A stretch of DNA of 64,000 nt from Actinophytocola oryzae. Its GTDB lineage: Bacteria; Actinomycetota; Actinomycetes; Mycobacteriales; Pseudonocardiaceae. The notes under the pieces are model-generated. The model made no database searches and had not been told where the DNA came from. It saw nothing but the letters and a program-made list of their open reading frames with translations. The stretch spans positions 186,001-250,000 of the forward strand of contig NZ_SOCP01000007.1 of NCBI RefSeq assembly GCF_004364325.1. The letters are read 5' to 3'. A program made the position numbers and the translations under genes. Below, piece after piece: positions 60,427-64,000 of the stretch. The first letter of the stretch is position 1; every line of letters begins with the position of its first letter.

Positions 60427-63400
60427 GTGCGCTCCTTCGTGGTCCTGCGGTGCGCTCGCATGGCGCGGCGCATGCGCACCGCGTCGCGGCGCCGCTCGCC
60501 GCCGCGGTCCTGGTCGGGTTGTCCCGCGGCGGGCGGCGTCGGCGCGGCCAGGGGAGCCAGCCGGGCGGCGGTGCCCGCCTCGAACAGGTCGGCCACGGTG
60601 AGCGTGGCGGCGAGCCGGTCGTTCACCGCTCTCACGATCTGGATGGCGACCAGCGAGTTGCCGCCGAGCTCGAAGAACCCGTCGTCGGGGCCGACATCGT
60701 CGACGCCGAGCAGCTCGCCGAACACGTCACGGACGACCTGCACGGCGTCCTGCCCCGGCAGGGCCCTGGCGCGGGGCGCGTCGTCCGGCGCCGCGGGCGC
60801 GGCCGCCGCGACGAGATGGTCGACGGGGACCGGGGACACCGTCACCTGGGGCACCGCGGCGCGTGCCAGCACGGTGTCGAGCGCCAGCATGCCCTCGGAC
60901 ACCGACATGCCCAGCGTGGCCACGTCACGTCGTCTGGCCTGCTCGACGCCCTCGGGGAGCGCCGTGGTGACGGCCATGCCGACGCCCTTCCACGACCCCC
61001 AGTCCACCGTCAGGACCCGGGTGGTGGTGACCGCGTGCGCGACGGCGTCGAGGAAGCAGTTCGCGGCGCAGTAGTCGACCTGGCCCGCGCTGCCGACGTT
61101 GGCTCCGTTGGACCCGAACAGCACCATGAAGTCCAGCGGCTGCCCGGCGAGTGCCTCCGCCAGGACCAGGGTGCCGACGACCTTCGGTGACAGCACGGTC
61201 CGCGCGGTGTCCAGGTCCTTGAGCGCGATGATCCCGCCGCCCGCCACCCCGGCCAGGTGGAACGCGCCGTGCACCGCCCCCCACCGGTCGGTCGCGGCGG
61301 TGACCGCGCCCCGCACGGCGTCGGGGTCGGTGACGTCGGCGGTCACGGACAGGACCCGGTCGCCGCGTGCCCGCAGCCGCGCCGCCACCCCGGCGTCCCG
61401 GCCCGCGACGGGGCCGTCCTCGGCAGGCAGCGGGGACCGGCCGACGAGCACCACCCGTGCGCCTGCCGAGGTGAGGTGGTCGGCCAGGGCCAGGCCGAGA
61501 CCGCCGGTGCCGCCGGTGACCAGGTACACCCCGTTCTCGCGGACCGGGGACGGTCCCTCGTGCGGGACCAGTGGGTGCGGCTCGTGGTGGCGGGTCCAGC
61601 GGCCGGCCCCGCGCCACGCGACGTCCGGGGCGCCAGGACCTGGCTCGGCGCCCAGCTCGGTCAGCAGTCGAGCCACGACCGGCGGCCCGGGCTGGTCGAG
61701 GTCGACGACCCGGCAGGTCAGCCCGGGGACCTCCCTCGGAAGCACCCGCGCCGGACCGAGCAGGGTCGCCTTCAACGGTGCCGTCCGCTCCGGGCCGGTC
61801 ACCCGGTACAGGCCGTTCGTGACCACCCACAGCCGCCGCACCGGGTCGCCGTGCCGGTTCAGGGCGCGGGCCAGCAGCAGCAGGCTCGCGAACCCGAGCA
61901 CGTCGGCGTCGGCCGCCGCCTCCGCCGGGGGCAGCTCGCCCCAGGCGCCCGTCGTCGGCGCGCACGGCTCGTCCAGGGTCCAGGCGTGCACCACGTGCGT
62001 GGGCAGCCCCCCGCCGGAGGCGTCACGCAGCCCGTCGAGGAGGCGGTCGAGTTCGGCGGGGCGCCGCGGGTCGACGGTGTAGTCGTCCTCGTCGGCCGCC
62101 CACCCGGACCCGGGTCGCACCACGCTCACCCGCGCACCGGCCGCGCGCAGGCCCGCGGCCAGGTCGGCCCCCGGTCCCGTGGGGCGGGCGAGCACCAGCC
62201 AGTGCGCCGTGGTGTCCGGACCGTCGTTTCTCGGCAGCGGAGCCTGCCGCCAGGACGGCACGGTGAACCACTCCCGCACGTCGTCGCGGCGGGACGGGGC
62301 CGAGCCCGCGGCCTCGGCCGGGGGCGTGGCCCGTCGGTCCAGCCAGAAGCGGCGTCGCCGCAGCGGGTGCCCGGGCAGCGCGACGACCCGGCGGTGCGGC
62401 CCGTGGTGGCGTGCCCAGTCGACCACCGCCCCGGCCGTCCACAGCGCGCCGACAGCCCGACGGGCGGTGGTGGCGTCGTCGGCGCGGGGGTCGTCGGGGT
62501 GGGGGAGCGTGGCCACCACCGTGGGGGTGCCCGTCGTGCGTACGGCGGCGAGGGTGCGCCTGGCGAGCGTGGTCAGCGTGTTGCCGGGGCCGATCTCGAC
62601 GAACGCGGCCGACGGTGTCGCGGCCGCCAGCACCGCGTCGTGGAACCGGACGGGCGAGGTGATCTGCCCGGTCCAGTAGGCCGGGTCGGTGGCCTGCGCG
62701 CCGGTCAGCGGCTCGCCGGTCACGGTGGACACGATCGGCACCGTCGGCTCGCCGGGCGAGCGGGCCGCGACGTGCTCGTACAGTTTCTCGGCCGCCTGGC
62801 CCATCGACGGGTGGTGGAACGCGTGCCCGGCGAGCAGCGGCCGTACCGTCAGCCCCCGTGCCCGCAGTCGTTCGGCGAACGCCGTCACGTGCTCGACGGG
62901 CCCGCTGACCACGCAGTCCCTCGGCGAGTTGTGCCCGGCCAGGCTCAGCTCCCCGGACAGCTCCAGCTGCTCGGGACCGGTGGCGACGCCGAGCATCGCA
63001 CCGGGTGGCGCCTCGCGCATCAGAGCCGCCCGGTGCGCGGTGACCGTCAGCGCGTCGGGCAGCGTGAACACCCCCGCGACGGTGGCCGCGACCAGCTCGC
63101 CGAGGCTGTGCCCGACCATCACCGACGGCGCCACCCCCCACTCCGCGAGCAGGGCCACCAGCGCGTACTCGGTGACGAACAGCGCGGGCTGGGTCAGTCG
63201 CGTGTCGTCGATGCCGTGGCCGGGCCGGTAGAGGACGTCGCGGATGTCGGCGTCGAGCAGCGGCGCCAGCAGCTGCGCACACTGGTCCACGGCGTCGCGG
63301 TAGACGGGTTCGGTGTCGTAGAGGCCCCGGCCCATGCCGACGTGCTGGGCCCCCTGCCCCGGGAACAGGAACACCACCGGGGCGGTGTCGACGGCGCAGT

Positions 63401-64000
63401 GCCCGTGCACGAGCTGACCGGTCTCCCCGGTGCCGCGCGAACGCAGCGCCGACGCCGCCTCGGTCGCCGAGCCGGTGGCGGTGACCAGCACCCGGCGGTG
63501 GGCGAAGGCGGTGCGCCCGGTCGCCAGCGTGTGCGCGACGTCGGCCAGGTCGGGCCGGTGCCGGTCGAGGTGGTCGGCCAGCCGGTCGGTGGCGGTCTCC
63601 AGCGCCTCCTGGCTGCGCGCGGACAGCACGAGCAGCTGCCGGTCGCCGGGGTCGGGCACCGGCGGGGTCCCCGGCGCCTCCTCGAGGACCACGTGGGCGT
63701 TGGTGCCGCCGAAGCCGAACGCGCTGACCCCGGCGCGGCGCGGCGCTCCGGGGACCCGGGGCCACGGGGCGGTCTCCGCCTGGATGCGCAGCGTCCCGTC
63801 GTCGAGGGGCAGCGCCGGGTTCGGGCGGCGGAAGTTCAGTGTCGCGGGCAGCAGCTCGTGCCGCAGCGCCAGTACCGTCTTGATCAACCCGGCCATGCCC
63901 GCGGCGGCGTCCAGGTGGCCGATGTTGCCCTTCACCGACCCGATGGCGCACGATCCGCGCCCGCCGAACGCCTGCCGCAGTGCCGCCACCTCGATCGGGT
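60423..64000 (-). CDS. Hybrid-lineage type I PKS module KS-AT-KR-carrier (5' end outside window)
   Basis: The C-terminal 1,190-odd residues of a PKS whose N-terminus lies beyond position 64000. The frame enters at DPIEVAALRQ, after EAHGxGT in a normal KS. Residues counted from 63989: KS tail 1-105 (NIGHLD, GFGGTNAH); AT 205-500 (GHSLGE, HAFHHP, malonyl-like); KR with structural part about 580-1000 (TGGTGGLG; Lys, Ser in FGSNGA, Tyr and Asn in DYCAANCF); carrier 1075-1145 with FFELGGNSLVAIQ, a peptidyl-carrier-like motif typical of hybrid lines. No DH is present, so a beta-hydroxy unit is expected. A 35-residue Arg-rich tail follows. The stop overlaps the next PKS start as GTGA, indicating consecutive action. 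Confidence 0.94.
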   Translation of the reverse strand, partial: PIEVAALRQAFGGRGSCAIGSVKGNIGHLDAAAGMAGLIKTVLALRHELLPATLNFRRPNPALPLDDGTLRIQAETAPWPRVPGAPRRAGVSAFGFGGTNAHVVLEEAPGTPPVPDPGDRQLLVLSARSQEALETATDRLADHLDRHRPDLADVAHTLATGRTAFAHRRVLVTATGSATEAASALRSRGTGETGQLVHGHCAVDTAPVVFLFPGQGAQHVGMGRGLYDTEPVYRDAVDQCAQLLAPLLDADIRDVLYRPGHGIDDTRLTQPALFVTEYALVALLAEWGVAPSVMVGHSLGELVAATVAGVFTLPDALTVTAHRAALMREAPPGAMLGVATGPEQLELSGELSLAGHNSPRDCVVSGPVEHVTAFAERLRARGLTVRPLLAGHAFHHPSMGQAAEKLYEHVAARSPGEPTVPIVSTVTGEPLTGAQATDPAYWTGQITSPVRFHDAVLAAATPSAAFVEIGPGNTLTTLARRTLAAVRTTGTPTVVATLPHPDDPRADDATTARRAVGALWTAGAVVDWARHHGPHRRVVALPGHPLRRRRFWLDRRATPPAEAAGSAPSRRDDVREWFTVPSWRQAPLPRNDGPDTTAHWLVLARPTGPGADLAAGLRAAGARVSVVRPGSGWAADEDDYTVDPRRPAELDRLLDGLRDASGGGLPTHVVHAWTLDEPCAPTTGAWGELPPAEAAADADVLGFASLLLLARALNRHGDPVRRLWVVTNGLYRVTGPERTAPLKATLLGPARVLPREVPGLTCRVVDLDQPGPPVVARLLTELGAEPGPGAPDVAWRGAGRWTRHHEPHPLVPHEGPSPVRENGVYLVTGGTGGLGLALADHLTSAGARVVLVGRSPLPAEDGPVAGRDAGVAARLRARGDRVLSVTADVTDPDAVRGAVTAATDRWGAVHGAFHLAGVAGGGIIALKDLDTARTVLSPKVVGTLVLAEALAGQPLDFMVLFGSNGANVGSAGQVDYCAANCFLDAVAHAVTTTRVLTVDWGSWKGVGMAVTTALPEGVEQARRRDVATLGMSVSEGMLALDTVLARAAVPQVTVSPVPVDHLVAAAAPAAPDDAPRARALPGQDAVQVVRDVFGELLGVDDVGPDDGFFELGGNSLVAIQIVRAVNDRLAATLTVADLFEAGTAARLAPLAAPTPPAAGQPDQDRGGERRRDAVRMRRAMRAHRRTTKERT

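Noticed and set aside
44137..64000. Methoxymalonyl-ACP cassette as an explanation of the ACP and dehydrogenases
   Set aside because: No FkbH-type glyceryl loader or O-methyltransferase is visible, and the ACP is instead coupled to an aminoacyl ligase. It remains possible only if those genes lie outside the window.

Overview
The window is one continuous stretch of specialised-metabolite biosynthesis genes from a high-GC actinomycete. The evidence is the overwhelmingly G/C-ending codon use, GTG starts, short-overlap operons and Streptomyces/Pseudonocardiales-type modular polyketide synthases (PKS). The genus cannot be fixed from the sequence. I see no tRNA, rRNA, CRISPR array or insertion sequence. 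Both window ends cut through PKS ketosynthase domains, so the locus continues on both sides.

Region 1 (1-32652, + strand) holds three collinear giant type I PKS genes with head-to-tail docking regions. They encode six visible extension modules and a terminal thioesterase. Reading domains and active-site motifs: [KS(partial)-AT(methylmalonyl)-DH-KR-ACP][KS-AT(methylmalonyl)-KR(A1-type)-ACP] / [KS-AT(methylmalonyl-like)-DH-KR-ACP][KS-AT(malonyl)-DH-ER-KR-ACP] / [KS-AT(methylmalonyl)-DH-ER-KR-ACP][KS-AT(variant)-DH(variant)-KR-ACP-TE]. By inference these build the carboxyl-terminal part of a macrolactone or macrolactam: methyl-alkene, hydroxy-methyl, methyl-alkene, CH2-CH2, CH2-CH(CH3), and a final alpha,beta-unsaturated acyl group released by the TE. 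A 358-bp convergent gap (32653-33010) holds a frameshifted membrane-protein remnant and a perfect 16-bp-stem terminator.

Region 2 (33011-44136) holds, on the - strand, a type II thioesterase followed by a single-module reducing PKS that unusually begins with an ACP (ACP-KS-AT-DH-ER-KR-ACP) and lacks recognisable docking ends. Divergently on the + strand are two overlapping genes for a heterodimeric ABC exporter with one strongly degenerate nucleotide-binding domain.

Region 3 (44270-64000) looks like a different, NRPS/PKS-hybrid lineage. A KAS III-like protein and an FkbI-type acyl-CoA dehydrogenase lie on the + strand. A StrR/ParB-type activator lies on the - strand. A long - strand operon enters from beyond position 64000: PKS (KS-AT-KR-carrier), PKS (KS-AT-DH-KR-ACP), FkbK-type 3-hydroxyacyl dehydrogenase, stand-alone FkbJ-type ACP, a class II aminoacyl-tRNA-synthetase-like amino acid:carrier-protein ligase, a carrier-condensation-acyltransferase (T-C-AT) protein with no adenylation or KS domain, a threonine-synthase-like PLP enzyme, and a free-standing condensation protein. 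Almost all neighbours overlap by 4 bp.

The most notable inference is that ligase + ACP + FkbK-like + FkbI-like proteins form an aminomalonyl-ACP-type extender-unit pathway. An aminoacyl-synthetase-like ligase would replace the FkbH-type glyceryl loading enzyme, and the orphan AT with a GHSVG/AAHSP signature is a candidate acceptor. Whether regions 1-2 and region 3 make one molecule or are two adjoining clusters cannot be decided here.
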